Positions 1 to 12,417 of a stretch of 64,000 nt of DNA are shown here, one piece after another. A program made the translations under genes and the position numbers. Each line of letters begins with the position of its first letter. Within the stretch, counting starts at the first letter, position 1. Under the pieces are notes generated by a model, which saw only the letters and a program-made list of their open reading frames with translations, ran no database searches and was not told the origin of the DNA. Origin of the DNA: Nephrocerus scutellatus (Eukaryota; Arthropoda; Insecta; Diptera; Pipunculidae); assembly GCA_947095585.1 (NCBI GenBank), contig OX352762.1, positions 118,760,930 through 118,824,929 of the forward strand, written 5' to 3'.

Positions 1-229
1 TGCTCATCAGCCCGTTTTGGTTCAATTGGTTTGGAAACCGTGATGTTCCATTTGTAAATCCCTCTGAATTGTGGGGCACTATGGCGGTCCTGCTATAGAC
101 TGAGTGATTGGCAACATGTGCAAGCGCATGTGGCGGGGTACTTCGGACCATGCCACTATATTTAAAAGTGCATGAATGGAAGTTACTCCCCAGCTTCTTG
201 GAAATGTTCAAAAGTATTAGTACTGCTGA

Positions 230-1275
230 CTAAATGTCACCAGACAAGGTCAGCAGCAACACTCCTTTTTACCGTGGCATACGTTTTCTTCCGGTGCTCA
301 AAAATTGTTGGATACAGTTATGGTGCAAAGGCTTGAAACAAGACTGTGTAAAGGATAGTGCGGGTCGAAACGTTCTTGCTATATCTTTGTCGATTTCAAG
401 GGCGCTTTTGAATACCTTAGTTGGGATAAAGTGATTGAGAAACCAATTGGAGTGGGGAGTAGCGAGCAGCTTCTGTGACAGAAAGGCGTCTTGTGTGGGT
501 ATCAACGATTGTTTAAATACCTTTGTTATCCGCGGGAGGACGACCCAGAGACCCATTAATGTGGAACCTAATAATAGATATTCTTTTGGGGAAATTATGT
601 CATATATGTATGTGGATGTCTTACTCATGCTTGTACATAGGCAAGACGCGGATTAAGCTTTAGCGGAAAAGTTCGGAATTCATGTCGGTTGTACATTCCT
701 GAGGGACTGGCATTAGGGAGCACAAATCATTGGATAAAACTGCGACAATGTTGTTGCAAGGCAAACTGTCACCTAGTTGTCTTCCAATGGTGAGGTTCTA
801 CGTGTCTAACGTCAGATAAACCTTGGAATCGTCATTAACGCATGAACGTTTTTGTACATCTTATTGAGCTCAAAAAGCGACTCTTGAATGTAATAAGACA
901 AATGCTCCAATATAAGTGGAGTAAATGGGTCCTCGACAAGCGTGCGTTGCCTACCATATTATGGTTATCTCTTCGTTGTCTGTACAGCATATGGAAGTTT
1001 GGTATTTACGAAACTGTCTTGCTTGCGAAAGGTAAGACAAAAATAAATTCTTCTCAGCATGTTGTAATGATTGATTACTTGCCCTTTTTTCAAACTGTCT
1101 CTACGGAGGCTATGGAGGTTCTAATGGACGTTTCTCTTCTTGACCTAGAGGTAATCCGACGAAGCTTAGTGTTCAATATTAGGGAGAAGACAATGAGGAG
1201 CAGCCATCGTAGACATGGTGAATAGGAGCTTTGGCGAATGAAAAGAATTCCTGGAAGAAGCTCTGATATCTACAT
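230..1275 (+). pseudogene. Decayed R1-type LINE reverse transcriptase
   Basis: Reading across frames gives the fingers-palm-thumb order of an R1-clade reverse transcriptase. There is a VDFKGAF-like stretch near 390-412, a decayed YADD-like segment near 605-640 (read as YVDVLLMLV), and a long thumb region at 842-1225 containing STEAMEVLMDVSLLDLEVIRRS. That last segment closely resembles the C-terminal part of R1 polymerases. Several frameshifts and stops make it non-functional. R1 elements normally insert in 28S rDNA. No rDNA is recognisable here, so this is a dispersed copy or a relative. No element ends are visible. Confidence 0.75.
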
Positions 1276-3215
1276 GGCAATATAGATGTGAATGCGTTAA
1301 TTAAAGGGTGACGTTTGAGTTCATTTCACGGCGGGTTATTCATCAAATTCATTAACCGTAATTCGATAGGGTGTAAAACATGACACCAAACATTTAGCAC
1401 ATTATCTGAAAGTATCCTGAAGAATTAAGAGATTCGACCACACAACACATTCAAAATTTTGTACTAAACGAAAGCGTCAGTTTGTGAGTTTTGTTCAATT
1501 GCATTTCTATATAATTAATTTCACTGTCGCAATAAAACGACAAACCCTCTAAAACCCTAGTAGGCGTGGCTGGTGTCAAACAAAAGTTTAATTAAAATCG
1601 TTGTTACTCTCAACCACATTTCAATGGGCAATAAAAACGAATTCATCCGAATGGCATAAATGAAATAATTTGCGCTAAAATAATTCTATTATATTGCACC
1701 GCAATGGAGTGTACGGTCGGTCGGTCTGTTTATGGGCGGTACGGTCTATGCCATCTCGTCCGATGCTATCAAAAACAACAATAACTTAGTGTGCTCGTAT
1801 CATCCACTGTTTCATTTCTAATGCTATTATTAATTCAATCGCATGATCATAAAGCATTAAATCGAATTTATTGCAAAACAAAGGAATCATATTACCGCCG
1901 CCATTAGAGAGAGTATCGCAGGGGTAGTTAGTTCCCAGTTTGGTGGTAATGTGGTTTTGTAGTACGCTTAAGTGAGTTTTGTTGTTTGTGCCCTTAATCG
2001 TGCGGTGTGTTTCAGAAATTAGTGCTTTGCCGCCTTATCTTATCGGTCAGCAGGTGTCATACAGTTTGTGTTACCGATGTGTTCGCTTTTCTCCATTAAT
2101 TGATCTTAAAATTAATAATATTTATTGGGCTTGGGCTCTATCCAAATAAAAAGATGTTGTAAAAGTAAACTAAAACATAATTAAATTTACGTGCAATTTC
2201 TACTATTATTTAGAGGAAATCACCCCCAAGGAACATCATACAAACTGATAACGGTCTCTATTTAAAGTGTCGTTTGTACGATTGGCGCAGCTAGTCCCAT
2301 TAGCACCGGTTAGAGAGATAACATAATTAATAAATGCATGTTTGATTGGCGGTGGGTAGGGGTGAAAAAAAGCCTTCGATTGATAGTAAATGCATATTGT
2401 TGTTGTGTCAATAATTGCAAAATGAGAAACATGTTAATAAGTTCTTTAATTGATGAGTTTGAGTCAGGTTTACGTATTAAAATTGGCTTTTATGATGGTG
2501 TCGAGATATTTTTAGGACGTTTCTAAAGTTTCTAATGGCCTTTTGTGTAATGCACCACTAAAAGCATGTCAGTCTGATATAAAACACCGGAGACTCTCAA
2601 TAAATGCTAATCTTATGTCATTGAGTAACAAAAAATATGTACTTTTTGACAAAAAACAAAAAAAAAAACTAAACAAAAGGTCGAACATGACTGCCTTGAG
2701 GTACTTCAAAGAAATAAATTGCGACACTGAAGCAGCTTTGCCAATTCTTCTGCCAGCGCTTCATTTCTAATAATACTCCAACCGAACGTAATAAAACCGT
2801 TATTTTTTAAAGCCAAATAAGACCATGATGTAGGCGATATTATGTGTTATGTTCCATATAAAATAAGTGTGCTAAAGAATGTAAGTGCATTATCTGTTTT
2901 GTTTGCGTTACGGTCCATGGCCTAACTTCTCCCATTAAAGTAGTGCATAGAACGAGTATATCATTCTTATACACAAATCAAACGGGACTATAATTTGAAC
3001 CTATACTTAAAAAGCCATATAAGAAACGAAGGAATTGAGAAGATTTCTCATGACAATTATTACTATGGGATGTTATCAGGCATTCGCGAGAAGTTGAAGT
3101 TAAGAAAAATAAATTTCTGTGCTTTTTAGGGATTTAAACTTAGAACTAGTAGTCCAAGGCACTTAACATTTTGTATATATTAACATATGTATTATTGTAC
3201 TTTTCCAAGTTTTCC
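1276..3215. other. AT-rich stretch, nothing recognised
   Basis: Short open frames at 2338-2526 and 2543-2770 have no recognisable motif and lie in AT-rich DNA with an A-rich run near 2652-2675. I see no gene, RNA or repeat that I can name. Confidence 0.5.
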
Positions 3216-3216
3216 A

Positions 3217-3420
3217 ATTCTTATTTAGGCCAAAATATGTTTGCATTCGCAATCACAATAAACAAATCACAGGGGCAGTCATTGAGTGTTTACCGCATTA
3301 ACCTTGAAAATCCAAGGTTTTGCGCATGGTCAATTGCTTGTCGCCAGTTCCAGTGTCGGAAAACAAGCAGCTTTGTTTGTTTACGCGCCAGACAACAAAA
3401 CAAATAAAAAACAGTGTGCG
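3217..3420 (+). pseudogene. Helitron helicase C-terminal remnant
   Basis: Two overlapping frames together read as the last part of a Pif1-like Helitron helicase. The first gives FAITINKSQGQSLSVY and INLENP. After a +1 shift the second gives FAHGQL, VASSSVGK and ALFVYAPDNKT. In the family these are helicase motifs V and VI, with the 'TINKSQGQS' and 'GQLYVA.SRV' signatures. The frameshift near 3315 shows it is dead. It runs into the minisatellite downstream, a common arrangement at Helitron/Helentron 3' ends. No terminal hairpin with CTRR was pinned down. Confidence 0.82.
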
Positions 3421-3464
3421 TACCTTTTACGCGCGATTGAAGTGAAACTTCTTCGATTTTGTTT

Positions 3465-4195
3465 GGCGAAAAGACCTCCAAAAGACCCCAAAAGATCATC
3501 AAAAGACCCCAAAATCCCCAATCATAAAATCATAAAAAGACCCTCAAAACCGTCTCAAAATACCCCCAAAAAGGCCACCAGACAAGTCATTAAAAAGTCC
3601 CCAAAAAAATCCTTAAAAGACCCCCAAACAACCTTCAAAAAGACCCAAAATACTTCCCAAAACACCTCCAAAAGACCCCTAAAAGACTCTCAAAGGACCA
3701 TAAAAAAATTCTCCAAAAGCCCCCAAAAGACCTCCAAAAGACACCAAAAAGACCTCTAAAAGACCCCAAGAAGCCGTATAAAGACTCTTCAATAGACCCT
3801 CAAAGATGCTTAAAAATCGTCAAAAAAACCTCAAAAGAATCTCAAAAGACCCCCAAAAAACCTTCAAAAAGACCAAAAATACTTCCTTCCCAAAACACCT
3901 CCAAAAGACTCCTAAAAGACTCTCAAAGGACCTTCAAAAAATTCTCCAAAAGCCCCCAAAAGACCTCCAAAAGACCCCAAAAAGACGTCTAAAAGACCCC
4001 AAGAGACCGTATAAAGACTCATCAATAGACCCTCAAAGATGCTTAAAAATCGTTAAAAAAACCTCAAAAGAATCTCAAAAGACCCCCCAAAAATCCCAAA
4101 AGACTTAAAAATACCTCAAAAGGCCACCAAAAGACCATCAAAAGACCCTCAAAAGACCCCAAAAGACCCCCAGAGGACCCTCATAAGACAATACC
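3465..4195 (+). repeat. CCAAAAGACC minisatellite with ~233-bp higher-order unit
   Basis: Degenerate 9-12 bp units of the form ccaaaagac run for about 730 bp. A larger unit is superimposed: the block around 3616-3850 recurs at about 3849-4090, and the landmark gatgcttaaaaatcgt occurs at 3805 and again at 4038. The plus strand has almost no stops, so Lys/Pro-rich open frames appear at 3286-3759 and 3806-4108. I read these as by-products of the repeat and not as genes. It directly follows the Helitron helicase remnant. Confidence 0.88.
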
Positions 4196-4404
4196 GAATT
4201 TCATACAAATCGTTTGAGAAATGATTTACGAGGGTAGTCACAGAAGTACCCGATCTGACGTATAGATAGCGGTTGTGGTTTAAAAGGAATAACTGTGGTA
4301 AAAACTACCAACCTTTCAAAGCTTAAATTTGACAATTGACGAAGCTACGTTATTTAGTATTTGTACGGCAGCTTTCAACAGTGAACGCTCTCAATGAAGT
4401 TTTA

Positions 4405-5155
4405 AACATGGAACATTTGAAAGGCGTTAATCCAAGCAACATCCAAACGGAGCTAGATTCTACTCTGGGGAGTCTGCTCCTTCGTTTACAACGATAAAAT
4501 ATTGGGTGCTAGAGCTTAAGCGAGGCGGTACGAACTGCCAAGACGAACATCGCAGTGGTCACGCAAATGAGGTTAGTACACCAGAAATGGTGAAAAAAAC
4601 TCCACAAAATGGATGACCGTCGACTGACAGTGTGTGACCTAGCTAGATATGTGCATCACATTTTGACTGATAATTTGGGCAAGAGAAGGCTGGACGCAAG
4701 ATGGGTGCCGCAATTACTCACAATTGGATTTAAAACAGCGTCGTGAGGATATTTCAATCGAGTGTTTCACAGCAATAAAGAAAGGTTTTTACGTCGATTT
4801 ATAACCGTGGATGAAACATGGGTTCATAACTTCACAGCCGAGGCGAAGGAACAGTCAAAACAATGAACTGAAAGAGAAGAATTGGCAGAGAAAGAAGGCG
4901 AAGACAGTTCAATCTGCAGGCAAGGTCAAGGCGTCAGTTTTTGGGATTCGCGTGGGATATCTTCAGAGAGGAAAATCAATCAATAGCGCATATTTTGCGA
5001 ACTTATTACAGCGTTCGAAAGATGAAATCAAGAATTTGCATTTGGTCAAGAAAAGTGTTTTGTTTCATCAAGACAATGCACCACTTTACACATATCCGTC
5101 ATCCTGATGGCCAAAATATGATGATATTTCAATCGAAATAGAAATAGAAACACAC
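4405..5155 (+). pseudogene. Mariner transposase fossil (D34D type)
   Basis: Translation in shifting frames gives the full order of a mariner transposase. It runs from an N-terminal helix-turn-helix part (SAPSFTTIKYW, LKRGGTNCQDEHRSG) through RRLTVCDLAR and FLRRFITVDETWVHNFT (first catalytic Asp) to EQSKQ and a later VLFHQDNAP segment (second catalytic Asp). The third-Asp block (normally SPDLAPSDY) is lost or unrecognisable after 5110. Multiple stops and frameshifts make it inactive. Terminal inverted repeats were not identified. Confidence 0.85.
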
Positions 5156-5159
5156 CTTG

Positions 5160-7475
5160 AGATTCTTTTTAATTTCAAATTTAATTGAAGATAATAAATC
5201 GCTTTTTTTTCTCATTTTTACATCGATCTAACATTTCAAATAGAAGTCATCTCGTGGTTCTCCTCGCTAGCTTTTTCCACTGCCTTTGTTAGGTAATTGA
5301 TGTGTGCAGCTATGAGTTTAAGCGTAAGGCTATCGATCGAATCTGTAAAAAACATTATCAGATAAAACCGGATTATTCGGGTGAAAATGTTCACAACAAC
5401 TATCTTCCACACAAATTATCCTGTACATCGTAGCCTTTTTCCAATAATCAACAATAATAGAAATACTTGGGGCAATTAAAAGTGCATAATTAGAAAATAA
5501 TTCTCCAACCGCAAGCTAGAATTTAATCAAGAAGCTTCCATGAAAATTATTTTTGGAAGCTTTTGAGGGTTGGAGAAGACAAGGAGAATTAAATTCCTTG
5601 AATATTTTCAGCTAATCAGAGCGATCCGGCCAACTGGAATAGTAATTAAATTTTCAATTGTGCCGTTGTCAATAGTTGGTGTTTTCTTTGAGACAATTTG
5701 TTTAATTTTGGTATTCACCTGGTTGCGGTGAAAGGTCCTGTCAGATATTGGCAGCTGTGAACATTGCCACATCAACCCACGTCACAATTGCTTGACATGT
5801 CGTCACATCTGGTTACGGATTGAAGGCAAAACCGAAGTCTTAAATGTACTGCGGTACAGGCAGTCAGAAACCCCAAACGTACTTGGTTGAAAATTACCAT
5901 TTCATGGATTTACATAGATTTAATTAAGAGATTAGAAAAGGACGTCGGCATCGGTATATCTGATTTTGAAGGTCTACGCGACCGACCGTTTTCTTGCAGC
6001 CATTCACCGCCAACTTAATAGAATTCTTAATCGATTTGTCCCAACAGGACATCCGTTCGGGGGTTATAGTGTTCGGATATTTAATTTGCGATTGGGTATT
6101 GTGATTTCAACAAAATGCGCTTTTTTTTACTTGTTTTTCAACCTTAATTTAAATGAGGAAAAGTCTTAAAATCGCTCGTTTTTTTAGGAAAATTTCAATT
6201 AAGTCATCTAAATGTTTACCTTTTTGGTCTCGTTTTTTCTCAATGCTTGAGTAATTCGGAAGGATCTCATTTTCTAGAGTAAATATAAAATGACTTTGAG
6301 TGAATGTAGTCCGGAACACACGCCATTAGCTGATGTAGCAGAAATACTGAAGGCAATGCTAAGGAAAAGAAGCACTTTGTTGTTATCTAATGGTATCTAA
6401 TCTTAACCGATGTAATGCTCAAACAGTAGGTTAAATGTATCATGATTTTCTTCAAAATATTACCGATGAACAAAATCAATCTCTTCTGGGCGGCTCTAAA
6501 AAACAATAATTATGGTGATAGCATCCTTGGTTAAGAAATTTTCCATTTGATTTTGTTGTTCATTCGTATCTTTTGTCAATTTGTAGTGTATATCAATTTT
6601 AGAATCACAAGCAAAACTCGATTAGAGTAATCAAAATCAGCATTTTGTTTCCAAAAGTCAATTTATTGTACTTGAAAACGTTTTTGTTGTTTTTGTAAAT
6701 TCATACTCCGCTTATGGAAAAATTCAGATACAAAAAAAAAAAATGCGATACTCAACGAGCGCACTGCTATCCGATGATTCGATTCGATTCGCTTCCAGAC
6801 AATGGCAATGAAATTTAAGTTGATTCCCCTGGGAAATGAATGAACTCTGAGAATAAGGATAGACTTTCCTTTTTCTTCTGCCAATCGCATCACAGTCCTT
6901 CAGCGAATTTTTCATTTTACAACAAATTCAAGTTTACCACGTTCCATAAAACGCATTCGTTGGCGTTAAAGTGAATTGTGTAAGAATGGCTTTCTTCTTG
7001 GTATGGACTTGATGAATATTCGATTTCCAATTCTTCAGTCTCCATTTGGATGAAAATGCTGGTTGTTACACTTTTACCTTCGAATTATGATTTGCTGTTC
7101 ATTTCAGCAAATAAATTCCGTTGAATTGGCAAAGCAGAGAAGTGGTTGTTTTTTTGTTGTCAACTTCTTCGAAACTTTTTTAAATGAACTACGAGTTGAA
7201 ATTCCCGTTGAAGAGACATTAAATTCGATATAATTATGAGATGTTTAGGTTTTATTCCTTAAGAACATAGCGAAAAAATGCACAAGGGGCAAATATTTTT
7301 CCTAACTACAGTATTTTATTTATTTATTTATTTTATTCTATTGTATTTAACCCTACTGTAATCCACGTATGCCGAAACATAAATCCAAATATTAAAAAAT
7401 AGCAAATCTAATGAGCACAAAAAAAAAATCAGTTCTGCTGTAAAACTTATATATATCTTCTACATTTTTGAAACC
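5160..7475. other. Intergenic AT-rich DNA, nothing recognised
   Basis: The small open frames at 5966-6169 and 6663-6915 contain no motif I recognise. A TATTTATT-rich run lies near 7315-7335. No RNA gene or repeat can be supported. Confidence 0.5.
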
Positions 7476-7479
7476 ATTA

Positions 7480-8395
7480 GAAACCCTGCCTGACAAATTT
7501 AGAATCGTTACTTATCGCAATAATAGCTTTGATTGCAAATTGGCTGTCTACAAAAATGCCAACCTTACCAGTTGTTGCGGTACTGTGAGATCGGGTTCTG
7601 CATGCCTCCCTAGAATATCCGCTTGAAAGATGCTGGTAGAGTCAGGTAGCTTGTATGAGCTTGAAAGATTAAGGTTTTCAAATAATACTCTAGCGCCAAG
7701 TCAATTTCTCATCTTGGATCCAACGTTGAATAGAGTTAGGTACATCAAAAAGTTCCGATACTCTCCGGTTATTCCAACTTTCTCGAGTCGAAAACTTAAC
7801 GGCAAAGCTAGGACTGAAGTACAGTTTTGGAGTGTAGTATTCCTTTGGTAACATCTGCAGTATGTTGCAGTGTCCATACAGTTAGCCAAGCCACCCGGAT
7901 TTTCTGAGACCGACCACGACGTACGTTGCAACGTATTTAATAAATAACTCGTGAGGTAGTAAATGCAGAATCATGTAAGAACCATCAGTAGGACATGACT
8001 GTAGTGCTCCAGTTATACTAACAGCTGCTGCTCTTTGTATTCTTAGTATTTTGCTGGCAATGTAATTTTTTTTAATTGCCGGCCACCATACCAGCGCTCA
8101 ATATAAATGAGAATAGGGCGTACCACCGCTAGGCACAGCCATAGAAGCATCCTCGGCTGCAGTTTGTTTTGTTTTGTTGCTAGCATATAGACCAATAAAT
8201 GCTTTCTTAGCGTTAATTTCTATATTCGACTTCCAGATGAGTTTCCTATTAGGATTACGCCGAGAAAATTCGCGTCTGAGATAAGTGTGAGTCTCTGACC
8301 ATTTAGTGTGGCCAGGACAAGATGCGGCAGTTTAGCCTTAACAGTGAAAAGTACTTTTCAGTTTTGCCAGAGTTAACTCTCAGGCCACAGCTGGT
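7480..8395 (-). pseudogene. R1/jockey-type LINE: RT C-terminus and RNase H remnant
   Basis: On the minus strand the thumb of a LINE polymerase is readable: KLIWKSNIEINAKKAFIGLYA, then the decayed ALVWWPA and SITGALQSCPT motifs, leading into the start of an RNase H domain near 7740-7600 (DGSKM-like, then GARVLFEN). The GITGAL-x-SCPT motif is also found in the LINE at 16.8 kb and the one at 20.3 kb, so the three are relatives. Stops and frameshifts are frequent. It abuts the 3' end of an RTE copy on the same strand. Confidence 0.7.
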
Positions 8396-8404
8396 CACCC
8401 ATTC

Positions 8405-9645
8405 ATGATCATCATCATCAGCTTTGTTGGCTTTGAGCAACCGTGCGCGTATTTCTGGTTCCATGTTGTTATCGGCTGGTACAGTTAACCCGAAATAGTT
8501 AAAGGATTACACTACTTCGAATTCGCGCTCCACTATTTGAATTGAGGGACCAATGTTGGATCTTCTACTCGCAGACGTGGCCACCATGTACTATGTTTTT
8601 ATCTCATTTATGTTCACCCCGGATTTCGTGCCGCCTGCTCTATCTCGATGAAAGCTTCCTGTACAGCCCTTTGGTTTTTACCAACATTGCCGATGTCGTT
8701 ACGTAAGAGTCTCAGATGACTTTCACCAACACCAGGTTGAAGAGGACACAGGCCACTCCATCCCCTTGTCGGAGCCCATTATAGATGTTAAATGGGCTTG
8801 ATAGTGATCCCGATATTTTTACTTGGTCTTGGTCAACCGACGTAGTCGCTAGCAATATTCCTACATTCAGTCGCTAGCTTACATTCGTCATCACCAGTAA
8901 TTCCGATTTCTACGACTACTGCCTAGGATGGAGGGTGCCAATGTACTTCCTAAATACTGGGTCCCTACCTATTTTGGCATTCATATCCCCCAGAATGATT
9001 TTTACGTCATACTGAGGACAGGCATGGAGTTCCCGTTCGACTGATTCAAAGAATTCTTCTTTTTCATAATCTTGGGAGTCCTGTCTAGGTGCGTGAACGT
9101 TTATGAGGCTTATGTTTTTAAATCTGCCCGCACGCTAGCCGTTCATTTACTGCTTTAAAGCCGATAACCGTGAGTTCTTTTGCTGACTAGAAACCCCACC
9201 CCGAGCACATGATGTCTTGCATGGCAGTTGTAATATATGACATATTCTGATTTTTGTAAGAAACCATTCCCCGTCCACCGTATCTCCTGATCCGTATCTC
9301 CATTATATGTCAGCATTACATTTGGACAGGGTATCGGCTAGCGGCTGTGCAGCTCGAGCTCTATACAGTGAGCGTACGTTCCATGAGAAAATTCGTTTAG
9401 CCGTTTTCGTTGCCGTGGTCGTCGCCGTTCATCAGTGTATTCTTGGATGATTTTGAGTTCCGTGATAAAGTTTTTTTACGGACGAGGTTATTGGCCTCGC
9501 GCCAAGGGACTAGCGCGACCATTCAGCTTTTCCTGCATTGGAGGAAAATTAAGTGATCGCACTTTCACCAGTTATAGATAGTTCCGGCCACCTGCAATTC
9601 TAGAGCATATTGTGTTATTCGTCCTATTCTACTGATGACTGACCG
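8405..9645 (-). mobile_element. RTE-like LINE, copy 1 (internally deleted)
   Basis: Minus-strand order from 9645 to 8405. First comes a 5' leader shared with other copies (its first bases, cggtcag, end at 9645). Next is an endonuclease of the EEP/APE type at about 9300-8945 (GRFKNISLINVHAPRQDS, EKEEFFESVE, VKIILGDMNAKIGRDPVFRKYIG). Then a short linker at 8940-8870, a jump into the polymerase (QVKISGSLSSPFN, YNGLRQGDG, CVLFNL at about 8815-8720) and the region ending in NSMEPEI. The 3' end is a tgatgatgatgat run near 8405-8420. The linker-to-RT core is missing and the frames are broken. Confidence 0.82.
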
Positions 9646-9744
9646 CCCAGTCATTATATTGATCCAAATTTCTTAACTTAGGCTTATAACATAGGTCATG
9701 TTCAACCCATCCTGTCATAAAGGATAGAAAAAAAAATCGTATAC

Positions 9745-10170
9745 GTGTTACTCTACAGCGTTATACCAAGACTGCACGTTGTGATATATTCTTATGTTTG
9801 GGACTGGCCATATGTTCTTCTTGCCATACTTGCACTATTATTCCTGAATTGCATGGTTTAATGCGGGCCGTCCAGATTTAATCAGCTTCCTTGTGATACG
9901 ATCTCATCACGAGGTCTTATTATTCTTGAGCCGATTTATCGTTTTGCTAATTTTTTTCTACGCTTGGTGGCGGCGGAATAGTTTGGTCGTCGGGACTTAT
10001 AGGATGATTTCTATCTGTACTGTCGAGTTCACACAAGAGATTCTTCTCCCAGACTACTTTTTTTCGTCGGTAAACTGTTTTCTAATATCTTCTGAGCTCT
10101 TTACATTCATCTTTGCTCGGTACGAAACTTTCTTACGTATAGTCGCTAGCTTACATTTATCATCGAACAA
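9745..10170 (-). pseudogene. RTE-like LINE fragment, endonuclease-RT linker
   Basis: This stretch aligns by eye over most of its length with the linker and early RT region of the RTE copy at 51.4-53.1 kb. Shared blocks include gagccgattta, gcttggtggcgg, gagattctt and gctagcttacat. It contains only the linker and RT N-terminus of the element, on the minus strand, just upstream of the 5' end of copy 1. No intact frame remains. Confidence 0.7.
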
Positions 10171-10179
10171 TTAAGTTAT

Positions 10180-11160
10180 GAATATTTAAGCAAAAAAACT
10201 TCACAGTTTCAAGCAATATCGAAAAAAAGGGGATAAAGCGAAAAGTTAAGTCGATTTATATTGTAAAAGATTCTTACAGTCAGAGAATTAGGTGTAATTA
10301 ATTTTTTTTAATTGAAAACCTACAGTTGTTTCTATCTCCCCCACATAAATCTTTGTGAAATTTATTAAGAAATTATTTTATTATCAAAGCATTGCACAGC
10401 TTTAATGACCATAAACGCTGCACCAACACTTGCTTCCGCCGTATTCGATTCCCGGCACAAGCAAGCTAATGAGAAAACGTCTACTTGGATCGCGCCAAAT
10501 CAAAAGCCACTTCGTCTTCATTTGCATATCTTAATTACACTTTGGGTTTATCTATCTGTTGGGTTAAGTACAGTTACGCCACTTTGTTAGTGATATGCTA
10601 ACGCAACTTGCACTTCCACTATACTTTATGGTTGAGCTCATCTCAAGATTGGAAGTGCATTTAAGTTCCTATACAGTTAGTTGGTTTTGAGTACAATGAA
10701 CTCAACTGTTATCTCGTTCTTAACATGCCATTAAAACCACATTACGCACAATGGAAATGACGGTGAAGTTGCATGAATAAATTGCGGTTGGAGAGATTTG
10801 CATTTCTTCTTTTAAATTAAAAATTTGTTCACTCCGTCCACCACCCTTCTTAAAGCTTTTTTTTTTGTCCACCCCAACTAAGAGAAGCGAAGTACCCTTT
10901 GTACAATTAACACAGTATGAACAAACAAAGAAATTAAAAGATAATAGCAATATTATAGTTTTTTTTTGGTTAATTGTGGTAACAAAAGCGAGGATAAGGA
11001 ATAAGAAAACTTTTTACTTAAATTGGATGAGAAATAACAATGAGCTCAAATATATGGAGTTATGCTATTTAAAGGTCTTATGTGCTTTATCTTACTTGAT
11101 GCACCTCGGATATTGCTTTGTCATAACGAGGCCCCAAAATAATAACTTATTATTATCAAA
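10180..11160. other. AT-rich stretch, nothing recognised
   Basis: Open frames at 10405-10590, 10720-10950 and 10865-11224 overlap on both strands and carry no recognisable motif. No structured RNA or repeat was seen. Confidence 0.45.
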
Positions 11161-11164
11161 ATAC

Positions 11165-11900
11165 AAAACGGAATTTATTGACAAAAATAATTGGATCATC
11201 AGCTCGTACAACTCAACATTGTAGATCAAAAAGTGAATGCATATCAAGGATTCGAAAAGACAACACCTCCATCGACGTAGCAATAATTCCAGAAATACAT
11301 ACGTCATCTGAAGCTGACTTTCAACAAATAGGCAAAGTACATTTGTACACAGAAATCCGGTAGTTATTGTTTAAATAGTATTGAAGATGCAAGGGTAGTC
11401 CTGCAAGGTAACACAGACAATATAATATATATATTATTATCTTTGAAATAGCTGGAATAAATATTACCAGTGCCTTCAATCACCAAACAGGTCCTGGCCA
11501 CTAAATCTAGAAGTATAAATCGGTGACTTTAATAGCCAACATACTTCCTGGAGGAATGTCATGAACGGCTTATGTGGCCTCAAGTTAACCAAATGGACTG
11601 ACATAAATCACCTCCACTTCGTTCTTGACGCAAAAGATACTGGGATCCTCACTCTAGATCCTAGGAAAGCAAATACAATGCTGATCTTATATTCGTAAGC
11701 TGAAATTACAATCAAAGGCATCTTCAAACCATTTACAAAGTACTCACAAAAATTTGTCGCAGTCAACATAGGATGATTATTAAAATTGGCATCCAAATCT
11801 TAATTAACTGCCCGACAAAGATGGAATTTCCCTAAAGCAGTCTACCAATTGTTTTCTGATGGCCTTAAGGACCGAGTCAACCCGATATCAAGATCCTTTG
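11165..11900 (+). pseudogene. LINE endonuclease domain remnant
   Basis: Frame-shifted segments read as an APE-type LINE endonuclease: IDVAIIPEIHTSSEADFQQ at 11270-11335 (the catalytic Glu lies in the PEIH block, normally I.E.H/W), then IGDFNSQHTSW near 11520-11560 (the GDFN-H active-site block), LTKWTDINHLHFVLDAKD, and further on a decayed RWNFPKAVYQLFSDGL. This is typical of jockey/I-type ORF2 N-termini. It breaks off before the BEL integrase fragment. Confidence 0.72.
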
Positions 11901-11989
11901 GACGTGATGACGCGTTGACCTATGCGGGCCTGTCAAGTTTCACTTCAAAAATCGAGGCAAACGACCAGACAAATCATATCTCGTAGTAT

Positions 11990-12417
11990 TTGTACGTTTG
12001 GCGGTCATACCGACTCGTTCGCCCCATTTCGGCGGTATTTGGGAAGCTGCTGTCAAGTTTGCGAAAATTCATCTAATTTGCACGCTGCAAGTTGTGTCGG
12101 TAACATATGAAGAGCTATCGACGGCGGTATCACAGATTGAAGCTATAATGAGTTCTCGGCTATTAATTCAGGTTTCATCTGATCCGTTCGACTACGAAGC
12201 ATTAACCCCAGGAAAATTTTTGATCGGAGGTCCGCTTAATGCTATTGCTGTACCAATGCAATCTGAAGATTTCGAAATTTCATCCTTGCAACGCTGGCAT
12301 CGGGTAAGCGCTGTCCAACAGACATTCAGGCGTCGCTGGGTGAAAGGGTATCTAATCCAACTTCCACAGCGAAGCAATTGGTTTGAGAAGCGACCCAATT
12401 TGGACCACTGTATGCTC
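11990..12417 (+). pseudogene. BEL/Pao retrotransposon integrase C-terminus
   Basis: A nearly continuous frame (11998-12438) reads RSPHFGGIWEAAVKFAK, then YEELSTAVSQIEAIMSSR, a DPFDYEALTPGKFLIGGPL block, and LQRWHRVSAVQQTFRRRWVKGYL. These are the hallmark C-terminal integrase motifs of BEL/Pao pol proteins (HFGGLWEAAVK, YEEL.T.L..IE..LNSRP, LTPGHFLIG, W...Q.FW.RW..EYL). The catalytic core Asp residues upstream are absent. At 12417 the sequence changes abruptly to the RTE 5' leader. The same junction is found at 41.66 kb. Confidence 0.85.

Noticed and set aside
3286..4108. Lys/Pro-rich basic protein
   Set aside because: The open frame follows entirely from the ccaaaagac minisatellite, which lacks stops on the plus strand. 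No start context or flanking exon supports it.
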